A stretch of DNA of 5,897 bases from Acetobacteraceae bacterium (GCA_030039695.1 JASHVB010000247.1:1-5897); one strand, 5' to 3'; shown: positions 1-5,591, counted from the stretch's first letter. Made by a program: numbers and translations. The notes: a model not told the origin generated them from the letters alone.

Positions 1-64
1 CCATCGCGCCCCTCGCATCACCCTCGCGCAATCGAGCAGCGGCCAGGCGGGTACCGATGCGCGT

Positions 65-160
65 TCATTCGACCACGATCGGGTCCGCCTGCATTGCCCT
101 CGCCAACAACGGCCCGGGTCGGTCGAGGTTCAGGAGCCAATCCGGCAACCGCTCCTCCAT
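65..160 (-). CDS. Possible 31-residue small protein downstream of dksA
   Basis: This short ORF reads MEERLPDWLLNLDRPGPLLA and then eleven more residues to a TGA. The start was chosen because a strong Shine-Dalgarno sequence, GGAAGGAGA at 165-173, lies just upstream of the ATG; the frame is open further upstream but without a comparable site. It lies about 157 bases downstream of dksA on the same strand, so it could be read from that transcript. I recognise no family, and no membrane segment or signal peptide is visible. Another minus frame stays open past the stop to the window edge, so this could also be the start of a longer frameshifted gene that runs off the window. Ribosome-binding site and position are the only support. 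Confidence 0.25.
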   Translation of the reverse strand: MEERLPDWLLNLDRPGPLLARAMQADPIVVE

Positions 161-235
161 GACGTCTCCTTCCGATGCGCCGGCCAGCCGCTCGGCGGTG
201 GGTTCGCGGGCAATGCGGCAAGTCCAAACCGCCGC

Positions 236-262
236 TGCCCAGTGCCCGAACCTGACTGGGCA
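236..262 (-). other. Hairpin downstream of dksA
   Basis: An exact 8-bp inverted repeat, TGCCCAGT at 236-243 and ACTGGGCA at 255-262, encloses an 11-base loop. It begins about 55 bases after the dksA stop. No T-run follows on the minus strand, so it is not a typical intrinsic terminator; it could stabilise the 3' end of the dksA message or be chance in GC-rich DNA. Confidence 0.25.
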
Positions 263-316
263 GGGCGCGCCAGCCAGCACTTGCCACGCATGTGCGAAGC
301 CGTCGCCGCGAGCCCC

Positions 317-733
317 TCAGTCGTCGCGGTGGACGCGCTCCATCCGCTCGTGCCGCTCTTGCGCCTCGATCGAGAGCGTCGCGATCGGTCGCGCTTCCAG
401 CCGTTTGATGCCGATCGGCTCGCCGGTCTCCTCACAATAGCCATAGGTCCCGCTCTCGATCCGCCCCAGCGCCTGGTCGATCTTGGAGATCAGCTTGCGG
501 GCACGGTCGCGTGTGCGCAGTTCCAGAGCCCGGTCGGTCTCGACGCTGGCTCGGTCGGTGATGTCCGCTTCGTGAATACCGCCCTCAGAGAGGCTTGCCA
601 GGGTACCGTCCGCCTCTTTCAGCAGGTCCGTTCGCCAACGCAGCAATTTTTGTCGGAAATACTCGACCTGGATAGGATTCATGAATTCTTCGCCCTCGGA
701 GGGCCGGTAGTCGGGCGGCAACGTCACCATCAT
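317..733 (-). CDS. dksA: DksA-type RNA polymerase-binding transcription factor (single-cysteine form)
   Basis: DksA binds the RNA polymerase secondary channel and, with ppGpp, adjusts transcription in the stringent response. The 138-residue product has the full layout: N-terminal globular part with EEFMNPIQVEYFRQKLL (15-31), a coiled coil to about residue 90, and a C-terminal zinc-finger-like domain with GTYGYCEETGEPIG (95-108) and KRLEARPIATL (110-120). The coiled-coil tip keeps the functional acidic pair as D57-I-T-D60-R-A. Of the four zinc-ligand positions of E. coli DksA only Cys100 remains; the others are Thr103, Ser121 and Ala124, a pattern known in alphaproteobacterial DksA. Two ATGs lie in tandem at the start; I chose the first (733), although AGGA about 12 bases upstream is a distant ribosome-binding site, so 730 is equally possible. 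The next Met, at residue 18, would remove conserved sequence. A promoter lies at 811-839. Confidence 0.95.
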   Translation of the reverse strand: MMVTLPPDYRPSEGEEFMNPIQVEYFRQKLLRWRTDLLKEADGTLASLSEGGIHEADITDRASVETDRALELRTRDRARKLISKIDQALGRIESGTYGYCEETGEPIGIKRLEARPIATLSIEAQERHERMERVHRDD

Positions 734-780
734 GAGCGTTATCAGTCCTGCACTTCTCGTCGTCTCCGGACCCCGATCGG

Positions 781-800
781 CACGCCCGTTTCGGGTCGTG
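781..800 (-). promoter_or_regulatory. dksA: Hairpin in the dksA leader
   Basis: The leader predicted from the 811-839 promoter contains CACGCCCG, TTT, CGGG, T, CGTG (plus-strand reading). This can fold into an 8-bp stem with a 3-base loop and one bulged base. It lies between the likely transcription start (about 804) and the dksA ATG, roughly 50-65 bases before the start codon. A role in mRNA stability or translation is only inferred. Confidence 0.25.
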
Positions 801-810
801 AACGCGCGGG

Positions 811-839
811 CTTATAGCGACGCGGCTCTACCCCGCCAA
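811..839 (-). promoter_or_regulatory. dksA: Sigma70-like promoter of dksA
   Basis: On the minus strand TTGGCG (834-839) and TATAAG (811-816) are separated by exactly 17 bases. Both hexamers are close to the housekeeping consensus TTGACA/TATAAT, and the site faces dksA. Transcription would start near 804 and give a leader of about 70 bases. The pairing was found by eye. Confidence 0.5.
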
Positions 840-1474
840 GGGTGGGGGTTGCAAGATTCAACAGCCTGCAACGAAACGCTGAAGCGGCGTTTCAGACGGG
901 GCGGCGTGTCAGTTCCACCCAGGCGCAGTCGGATCGAGTCGAGGATCGACGCCAGCGCTGGATCGACCGCGCAAGGTGCATCGCCCGCGCGCGTGCACAG
1001 GCACCCCGGCACGTGCGCCACGCGCGCCGCCGGACAGCAGAAAGCTAGGTGCGGCGGGTCCAGCGCCGCCAGAACCGCCGGCTGCAGCGGCGAGCGGTCC
1101 GGTCGACGGGCACCGTGCGCGCGCCCAGCCCCCGTCCCGGCGAGACGGCGAACCCGGCCCGGCCGGACAGTCCCATCGGCTGCCGAGCCGTGCCGGCGCT
1201 GGCGAGGGCGCAGGTGCGCAGCGAAGACGTCGTCAGGGGACAACCGGTTGATAGGCGGCGGATGGTCGTCGGGTTGAACGGCACCGACGACAAATTGAAC
1301 GACAATATCTGCACGTGCGAAGCGCTGATCGGCCTGCCGAACCGGCTGGGGGGCCGACAGACCTGTTCGCACCGTCCTTGCCCGCATGCGCGAACACATC
1401 TGTCATCGCCAGTGCAGGGGTGGGCTATCCGGTGCAAAGGCGCGGATGAAACCGCTGCGGCCAGAGCGCGCGTT

Positions 1475-1560
1475 CCCCTCGCCGTGAGGGAGGGGTCGGG
1501 CCGCGCGGTCGGCCTGGACCGCGCTGGCTACTCCCCCCGACGCCGTCCCCCAAGGAGAGC
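1475..1560. repeat. Cluster of palindromes resembling an intergenic repeat
   Basis: Two inverted repeats stand side by side: CCCTC/GAGGG (1476-1480 and 1486-1490, 5-base loop) and GCGCGGTC/GACCGCGC (1503-1510 and 1517-1524, 6-base loop). They are followed by C-rich sequence with CCCCCAAGGAGAG near 1547-1559. The mixture of CCCCTC-GTGAGGG and CCCCAAGGAGAG blocks looks like intergenic palindromic repeats common in Proteobacteria. Only one copy is in the window, so repetition in the genome is inferred. Confidence 0.3.
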
Positions 1561-1584
1561 GGGACGCCCCTGTGTTCTTGTTCA

Positions 1585-1606
1585 GAGCTCCGCGACGAAG
1601 CAATCT
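1585..1606. repeat. Fragment of a TCATTGCGAG...GAAGCAATCC-type intergenic repeat
   Basis: The stretch contains GCGACGAAGCAATCT, matching the right half of a short dispersed intergenic repeat seen in many proteobacterial genomes (left half TCATTGCGAG, right half GAAGCAATCC). A sequence resembling the left half occurs at 4761-4776 in the stem-loop after otnC. The assignment rests on recognising the motif, not on a database comparison. Confidence 0.3.
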
Positions 1607-1668
1607 CCGACGACAGATTACCTCGGCCTTGTGGGCCGCGGAGTGACGGAAAAGGGTCGCCTTGCCGA

Positions 1669-2742
1669 ATGCAGGTTTCGCTGATCGTCCCCTCGCCTTT
1701 CGACCAGGTTGCCGGCGGCTATGCCTATGACCGTCGCATGGTCGAAGGGCTGCGCGCCGGCGGACACACCGTCGAGGTTGTCGAGCTCGCTGGCCGCTTC
1801 CCGCTCAGCGATGACGACGCACGCGACTCTGCCTGCACCGCATGGGACGGGCTTGCGGAGCGCACGCGGCCAGTGATCGACGGGCTGGCTTTGCCGGCAT
1901 TCAGCGGCATGGAGGACGCGCTGTGGGCGCGCGGCGCGGTGGGTCTGATCCACCATCCCACCGCGCTGGAGACCGGCTTCAGCGAGCCCGAGCGGGCTAT
2001 CCTGCGACGCGTCGAGCGACGGCTCTATCCACGGCTGAGTCGGATCATCGTTACGAGCGAGACCACCGCACAACGGCTTGCCACGGAATTCGGTGTCGAT
2101 ATCGCCCATGTCAGCATTGTCGTGCCCGGAACCGAGGACGCGCCGCGTTCGGTTGGGTCTGGAGGTCCGGTCTGTGAAATCCTGTCGATTGGTACCGTCG
2201 TCCCGCGGAAGGGATACGACGTGCTGATGCGCTCGCTTGCGCGCTTGCCTGATCTACGATGGCACCTCACGATTGTCGGGTCGCTTCGGCGGGAGCCGGC
2301 TTATGCGGACCACCTGGTCAAGCTCGCCGAGGCGCTGCAACTCGTACCGCAGGTGCGCTTTGCCGGCGAAGTCACCGGTGACGCCCTTGAGGCACTGTGG
2401 CGCAGCGCAGATCTGTTCGCGCTGGCGACGTGGTTCGAAGGCTACGGCATGGCGATCGCCGAAGCGCTGCGGCGCGGATTGCCGGTCGCTGTCACGTCGG
2501 GCGGAGCGGCGGCCGCGTTGGTGGGGGCACAGGCCGGCGTGGTGTGCGAACCGGGCGATCAGGTGCAACTGACCAAGGCACTGCGGCGCTTGGTCTTCAG
2601 TGACTCGCTACGCCAGGAGATGGGCGACGAGGCGTGGAAGATCGGGCAGACCCTGCCAGGATGGGAGACACAGGCACGGGCGTTTGCCGATGTACTAGTC
2701 TCGCCCGCAGACAACGAGACGTCGGCACGGAGCGACGGATGA
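1669..2742 (+). CDS. Family 4 glycosyltransferase (GT-B fold)
   Basis: The 357-residue protein should transfer a sugar from an activated donor to an unknown acceptor; it is probably cytoplasmic, since no signal peptide or membrane span is visible. The N-terminal Rossmann half begins MQVSLIVPSPFDQVAGGYAY, with the glycine-rich acceptor-side loop GG at 16-17. The C-terminal donor-binding half starts near residue 168 with ILSIGTVVPRKGYD (171-184), including the R180/K181 pair typical of phosphate contact. The retaining-enzyme E-x7-E motif is present as E257-GYGMAIA-E265, followed by GLPVAVTSGG. Length is normal for the family. No in-frame start codon precedes 1669 before a stop, and the conserved N-terminus fits this start, but the ribosome-binding site is poor (AAAGGG about 12 bases upstream). 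Its stop overlaps the ATG of a 36-codon ORF. Neighbours do not reveal the acceptor. Confidence 0.88.
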   Translation: MQVSLIVPSPFDQVAGGYAYDRRMVEGLRAGGHTVEVVELAGRFPLSDDDARDSACTAWDGLAERTRPVIDGLALPAFSGMEDALWARGAVGLIHHPTALETGFSEPERAILRRVERRLYPRLSRIIVTSETTAQRLATEFGVDIAHVSIVVPGTEDAPRSVGSGGPVCEILSIGTVVPRKGYDVLMRSLARLPDLRWHLTIVGSLRREPAYADHLVKLAEALQLVPQVRFAGEVTGDALEALWRSADLFALATWFEGYGMAIAEALRRGLPVAVTSGGAAAALVGAQAGVVCEPGDQVQLTKALRRLVFSDSLRQEMGDEAWKIGQTLPGWETQARAFADVLVSPADNETSARSDG

Positions 2743-2849
2743 CGGACGCGCCGCAGGATTGGCCCGCCCGTGACCACCCTCACCCTCGATGCCTCACATC
2801 TGGCATCGGGCCGCGCAAAGCACGAGAGACCTTCGGGCGGGAGTACTGA
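2739..2849 (+). pseudogene. 36-codon ORF coupled to the glycosyltransferase, possible gene stump
   Basis: The ORF starts inside the glycosyltransferase stop through an ATGA overlap, the classic arrangement for translational coupling. It encodes MTDAPQDWPARDHPHPRCLT plus sixteen residues and ends with TGA two bases before the otnK ATG. The peptide matches no family I know and is rich in Pro, Arg and His. The overlap suggests that a full-length downstream partner once began here and was cut short when otnK-otnC came to lie beside it. It may instead be a genuine short leader whose translation delivers ribosomes to otnK, or a chance frame. Confidence 0.3.
2839..2843 (+). promoter_or_regulatory. 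otnK: Ribosome-binding site fixing the otnK start
   Basis: GGGAG lies 8 bases before the ATG at 2852. The in-frame ATG at 2789 has no such site and would add 21 residues ahead of the conserved MLLGAVADDFTGATD start, so 2852 is preferred. Confidence 0.6.
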
Positions 2850-2851
2850 GC

Positions 2852-4120
2852 ATGCTTCTCGGCGCCGTCGCTGACGATTTCACCGGAGCGACCGACCTGT
2901 GCTCCATGCTGGTGCGCGGCGGCATGCGCACCGTGCAGCTGATCGGCGTGCCACGCGAGACCGACGCACGACCCGACGCCGATGCAGTCGTCGTCGCACT
3001 GAAATCGCGCACCGCGCCAGTACGTGAAGCGGTGCGCGACAGCCTCGCTGCGCTGGGCTGGCTGCGCGAAGCTGGATGCCGGCAATTCTTTTTCAAGTAT
3101 TGCTCGACGTTCGACAGCACCGACCAAGGCAACATTGGACCTGTTGCCGATGCGCTGATTGCGGCGCTGGGCAGCGGCTTCGCGCTCGCCTGTCCGGCAT
3201 TCCCGACCAACGCGCGCACCGTCTACCAGGGGCACCTGTTCGTCGGCAGCGTGCTGCTGAACGAAAGTGGCATGGAACACCATCCGCTGACGCCGATGAC
3301 CGACGCGAACCTGGTGCGTGTGCTCGGCCGGCAGACCGACGGCGTAGTAGGCCTGGTGCCGTACGCCACGGTGGAACAAGGCGCGATGGCGATCCGCCGC
3401 GCGATGACCGAGCTAAAGGAGCAAAGCCGGCGCTACGCGATCGTCGATGCCGTCAGCGATGCGCATCTGTTGGCGATCGGCGAAGCGGCAGCGGACCATG
3501 CGCTGATCACCGGCGGCTCCGGCGTCGCAATGGGATTGCCAGCGAATTTCCAACGCGCGGGCCTGTTGCCAGAACGCGCGGACGCCGGTTCGTTGCCCGC
3601 TGTCGCAGGTCACGCGGTCGTGCTGGCGGGCTCATGTTCCAGGATGACACTGACGCAGCTTGGCATAGCGCGGTTGCATAGACCGGTGCTCGAGATCGAT
3701 CCGCTGGTGATTCCCGATGCCGCGAAGCTCAGTGCCGCCGCGCTCGACTGGGCGCACCGCCGACTTGGCGAGACACCAATTGTCATCGCGGCGTCAGCAC
3801 CGCACGACAAGGTCGCGCAGGTGCAGGCAAAACTGGGACGCGAAGCGGCTGGCACGATGATCGAGGAGGCCATGGCGCGCATCGCCGAGGGCCTGGTAGC
3901 TGAAGGCGCGCGTCGCATCGTGGTAGCCGGTGGCGAGACCTCTGGCGCGGTGGTGCAGCGACTCGGTGTGCGCAGCTTGCGTATCGGCGCGGAGATCGAT
4001 CCGGGCGTGCCGTGGACCTATGCCGAGGGTAGCAAGGCACCGCTGCTACTGGCGCTCAAGTCGGGTAATTTCGGCGGCCCGGACTTCTTCTTGCGGGCGT
4101 TCCAGGTATTGGAGCACTGA
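2852..4120 (+). CDS. otnK: 3-oxo-tetronate kinase (four-carbon acid sugar kinase, DUF1537 family)
   Basis: OtnK phosphorylates 3-oxo-tetronate (dehydro-threonate or dehydro-erythronate) at the 4 position with ATP, giving the substrate of OtnC. The 422-residue product has the usual family length and two-domain plan. The N-terminal substrate domain shows ADDFTGATD (7-15), KYCSTFDST (82-90), GNIGP (93-97), CPAFPTNARTVYQGHLFV (114-131) and LNESGMEHHPLTPMTD (136-151). The C-terminal nucleotide-binding domain shows GSCS (260-263), GGETSGAV (360-367), GVPW (385-388) and ALKSGNFGGPDFF (401-413). All look intact. otnC starts one base after the stop, and its ribosome-binding site lies within the end of otnK, so the two are co-translated. 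The usual upstream dehydrogenase gene is missing; a glycosyltransferase and a 36-codon ORF stand there instead. Exact stereochemistry of the substrate cannot be read from sequence. Confidence 0.92.
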   Translation: MLLGAVADDFTGATDLCSMLVRGGMRTVQLIGVPRETDARPDADAVVVALKSRTAPVREAVRDSLAALGWLREAGCRQFFFKYCSTFDSTDQGNIGPVADALIAALGSGFALACPAFPTNARTVYQGHLFVGSVLLNESGMEHHPLTPMTDANLVRVLGRQTDGVVGLVPYATVEQGAMAIRRAMTELKEQSRRYAIVDAVSDAHLLAIGEAAADHALITGGSGVAMGLPANFQRAGLLPERADAGSLPAVAGHAVVLAGSCSRMTLTQLGIARLHRPVLEIDPLVIPDAAKLSAAALDWAHRRLGETPIVIAASAPHDKVAQVQAKLGREAAGTMIEEAMARIAEGLVAEGARRIVVAGGETSGAVVQRLGVRSLRIGAEIDPGVPWTYAEGSKAPLLLALKSGNFGGPDFFLRAFQVLEH

Positions 4121-4121
4121 G

Positions 4122-4757
4122 ATGACCGAAAACCAGACCCGTGATCTGTTGGTCGAACTCGCTGCCAGCCTATTTGCACGCGGCTTTTCGGTCGGTAGCG
4201 CCGGCAATATCAGCGCGCGCCTGCCGGATGGCGGCTACCTGATCACGCCGACGAATTCGAGCCTTGGTCGACTCGATCCAGCACGGCTGTCGCGGCTCGA
4301 CGCTGGTTTTCGCCATATCGACGGTGACAAACCGTCCAAGGAAGTGGTGATGCACCGCGCATTCTACCGCGCGCGCAGCGACTCCGGAGCGGTGGTGCAT
4401 TTGCATTCGACGCAGGCGACCGCCGTTGCCTGCCTGCCAGACGTGGATCGCGACAATCCAATTCCGCCGCTCACGCCTTACTTCGTCATGCGCGTCGGTC
4501 GCCGCATGCCGGTCGTGCGCTATTTCCGACCAGGCGATGCAGCGATGGAGCCGGCGATTCACGATGCCGCGATCGATGCCCGTGCCGTGTTGCTAGCCAA
4601 TCACGGTCCAGTGGTGTCCGGCAAGACGCTGACGGACGCGGTGTATGCGGCGGAAGAACTGGAGGAAGCAGCCAAGCTGTACCTTATGCTGCGTCATGCA
4701 TCGCCGCGGCTGCTCACGGCGCGGCACGTGGATGATCTGCTGAACACGTTCGGGTAG
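4122..4757 (+). CDS. otnC: 3-oxo-tetronate 4-phosphate decarboxylase (class II aldolase/adducin family)
   Basis: OtnC removes CO2 from 3-oxo-tetronate 4-phosphate to yield dihydroxyacetone phosphate, which enters glycolysis. The 211-residue protein is a complete class II aldolase fold: SAGNISARLPDG (26-37), TPTNSSLGRL (42-51), the catalytic acid region KPSKEVVMH with Glu74 (70-78), the metal-binding HLH with His93 and His95 (VVHLHST, 91-97), and the third ligand His161 in ANHGPVVSG (159-167). The start at 4122 is set by GGAG (4111-4114), seven bases upstream and inside otnK, and by the one-base spacing from the otnK stop. Related enzymes are L-fuculose- and L-ribulose-phosphate aldolases and epimerases; adjacency to otnK decides for OtnC. 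A long stem-loop begins three bases after the stop codon. Confidence 0.92.
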   Translation: MTENQTRDLLVELAASLFARGFSVGSAGNISARLPDGGYLITPTNSSLGRLDPARLSRLDAGFRHIDGDKPSKEVVMHRAFYRARSDSGAVVHLHSTQATAVACLPDVDRDNPIPPLTPYFVMRVGRRMPVVRYFRPGDAAMEPAIHDAAIDARAVLLANHGPVVSGKTLTDAVYAAEELEEAAKLYLMLRHASPRLLTARHVDDLLNTFG

Positions 4758-4760
4758 GGC

Positions 4761-4795
4761 TGTCATTGTGAGGCCCGCAGGGCCTCGCAGTGACA
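4761..4795 (+). repeat. 16-bp stem-loop just after otnC
   Basis: TGTCATTGTGAGGCCC (4761-4776) pairs with 4780-4795 around a three-base loop, GCA. All 16 positions pair in the plus-strand RNA; two of the pairs are U-G, which become A-C mismatches in minus-strand RNA. The fold therefore suits the otnK-otnC transcript. No U-run follows, so it may protect the 3' end rather than terminate alone. The left arm resembles TCATTGCGAG of a widespread intergenic repeat. Confidence 0.6.
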
Positions 4796-4804
4796 CACGA
4801 CACG

Positions 4805-4829
4805 AAAAAGGGCGCCATACGGCGCCCTT
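4805..4829 (-). terminator. Rho-independent terminator of the H1-like gene
   Basis: AAGGGCGCC (4808-4816) and GGCGCCCTT (4821-4829) form a perfect 9-bp stem with a 4-base loop. On the minus strand it ends in five T (complement of 4805-4809). It starts about 25 bases after the stop of the minus-strand gene at 4854. In the plus direction only a broken pyrimidine run (TTCCTCCTC) follows, so it may also help end the otnC transcript, less efficiently. Confidence 0.8.
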
Positions 4830-4853
4830 CCTCCTCGACAATATCGAACGCCG

Positions 4854-5225
4854 TCAGGCCATCGGCTCACCGCCGCCTGCGGGCATATCCGGCATCGCCG
4901 CCGCTGCAGCTTTCTTCCGACGTCCGCCTTTGCGCGCGGCCTTCTTTTTACCGCCAGCTTTCTTCTTTGCGCCGGCCTTGCGGGCGCCTTTCTTCGCCCC
5001 GGCCTTCTTCGCCCCGGCCTTGCGCTTCGCGCCGGCCTTACGAGCGCCCTTCTTCGCGGCAGCCTTCTTGGCGCCGGCCTTGCGAGCGCCCTTCTTTGCT
5101 GCAGCCTTCCGGCCCTTCTTCGCGGTGGCCTTGCGGGCGCCCTTCTTCGCAGCCTTCCGGCCGCCGGCCCGCATTGCCAACGCTTGTGCCCGACGCTTTT
5201 CGTCGGTTGTCTCTTCGCTGCTCAC
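4854..5225 (-). CDS. Lysine/alanine-rich histone H1-like DNA-binding protein
   Basis: The 123-residue product resembles the C-terminal tail of eukaryotic histone H1 and bacterial H1-like proteins (Hc1/Hc2, AlgP tails); such proteins bind DNA non-specifically and compact the nucleoid. I count 32 Lys and 13 Arg against 6 acidic residues. A short mixed N-terminus, MSSEETTDEKRRAQALAMRA, precedes a basic low-complexity core (21-105) made of KKGARKA repeats at 27-33, 44-50, 58-64 and 78-84 with AKK linkers. The end (106-123) is AAAAA followed by a non-basic Met/Pro/Gly tail with Asp and Glu. The start is GTG at 5225, chosen because AAGGAG (5235-5240) lies 9 bases upstream; the first ATG is codon 18 and has no comparable site. 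A terminator follows the stop. No folded domain is visible. Low complexity means family identity rests on composition, so a ribosome- or RNA-binding role is possible. Confidence 0.75.
   Translation of the reverse strand: MSSEETTDEKRRAQALAMRAGGRKAAKKGARKATAKKGRKAAAKKGARKAGAKKAAAKKGARKAGAKRKAGAKKAGAKKGARKAGAKKKAGGKKKAARKGGRRKKAAAAAMPDMPAGGGEPMA
4911..5165 (-). repeat. Degenerate tandem coding repeat of the H1-like gene
   Basis: Codons 21-105 are built from related units encoding AKKGARKA and AKK. The DNA unit GCGAAGAAGGGCGC recurs with few changes, and the spacing between the KKGARKA copies is 17, 14 and 20 codons. Such a stretch can lengthen or shorten by slippage or recombination, so length differences between strains are expected. 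Confidence 0.7.
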
Positions 5226-5506
5226 TTGCTGAAACTCCTTCTCGTACGCTTGGTTGTTGTCGCGCGGTCAACCAACAGCCTCCTGCGCTGCGGGTTCCGC
5301 ATCACGTCTGCAGCCGCGTGGTTTCCGCGCTGACAGATCGGCAGCCTTGGGACGCAAACCGAGTCAGCCATGTTCTGTGGCCCCGATGACGGCGACTCAC
5401 TGGCACGCGTCGTGCGCGTCATCGCCTTCGCCGTCTTCCGTCCGACCACGCCACGACTGCCGGCGTATGATCGGATCTGCTTCGCCTGAACAAGGCAGCG
5501 GTCCAT
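5222..5506 (-). CDS. Possible 94-residue ORF overlapping the H1-like gene start
   Basis: This ORF begins at an ATG (5506) preceded by the Shine-Dalgarno-like GAAGGGA about 6 bases upstream. It ends in a TGA that overlaps the GTG start of the H1-like gene (GTGA), an arrangement typical of translational coupling. The product is basic, begins MDRCLVQAKQIRSYAG and ends RRRLLVDRATTTKRTRRSFSK without its last residue; it contains no recognised domain. The AAGGAG ribosome-binding site of the H1-like gene lies inside its last codons. GC-rich non-coding DNA often yields Arg-rich chance frames, so it may simply be leader sequence of the H1-like gene. I do not recognise a function. Confidence 0.25.
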   Translation of the reverse strand: MDRCLVQAKQIRSYAGSRGVVGRKTAKAMTRTTRASESPSSGPQNMADSVCVPRLPICQRGNHAAADVMRNPQRRRLLVDRATTTKRTRRSFSK

Positions 5507-5591
5507 AGACCGTCCCTTCGCTCTCTCCGTCGGATGCGCTCATCAGCGAGCTGCATATGCGGCACGACTCGATTCGCGCGATCCGATTCCG

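Larger units (their letters stand above)
840..1668. other. Gene-poor stretch between dksA and the glycosyltransferase
   Basis: No convincing gene was found in about 830 bases. Long open frames exist on both strands (for example minus 812-1399 and plus 1049-1684), but they overlap, resemble no family I recognise, and lack good ribosome-binding sites. The codon third-position GC signal on the minus strand appears to move from one frame to another near 1080-1110, which could mean a decayed, frameshifted gene. The right half (about 1475-1606) holds inverted repeats and repeat-like sequence. The dksA promoter sits at the left edge; I could not identify a clear promoter for the glycosyltransferase. 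Confidence 0.5.

Noticed and set aside
242..817. Plus-strand 191-residue ORF opposite dksA
   Set aside because: It is antisense to a certain gene and its sequence mirrors dksA codons; no ribosome-binding site was seen.
812..1399. Minus-strand 195-residue ORF
   Set aside because: It has no ribosome-binding site or recognised family, its stop lies within the dksA -10 box, and coding-like composition does not stay in one frame. It is kept only as part of the gap finding.
1049..1684. Plus-strand 211-residue ORF before the glycosyltransferase
   Set aside because: The product is Arg/Pro-rich low-information sequence, it passes through palindromic repeats, and it overlaps the start of a well-supported gene.
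2789..2851. Earlier start for otnK adding 21 residues
   Set aside because: There is no Shine-Dalgarno site before 2789, whereas GGGAG precedes 2852 and the family begins MLLGAVADDFTG.
4768..5232. Plus-strand 154-residue ORF rich in APFF and PALR repeats
   Set aside because: It is the antisense shadow of the Lys/Ala-rich repeat gene on the minus strand; the repeats simply mirror AAG and GCG/GCC codons, and the minus gene has the ribosome-binding site and terminator.
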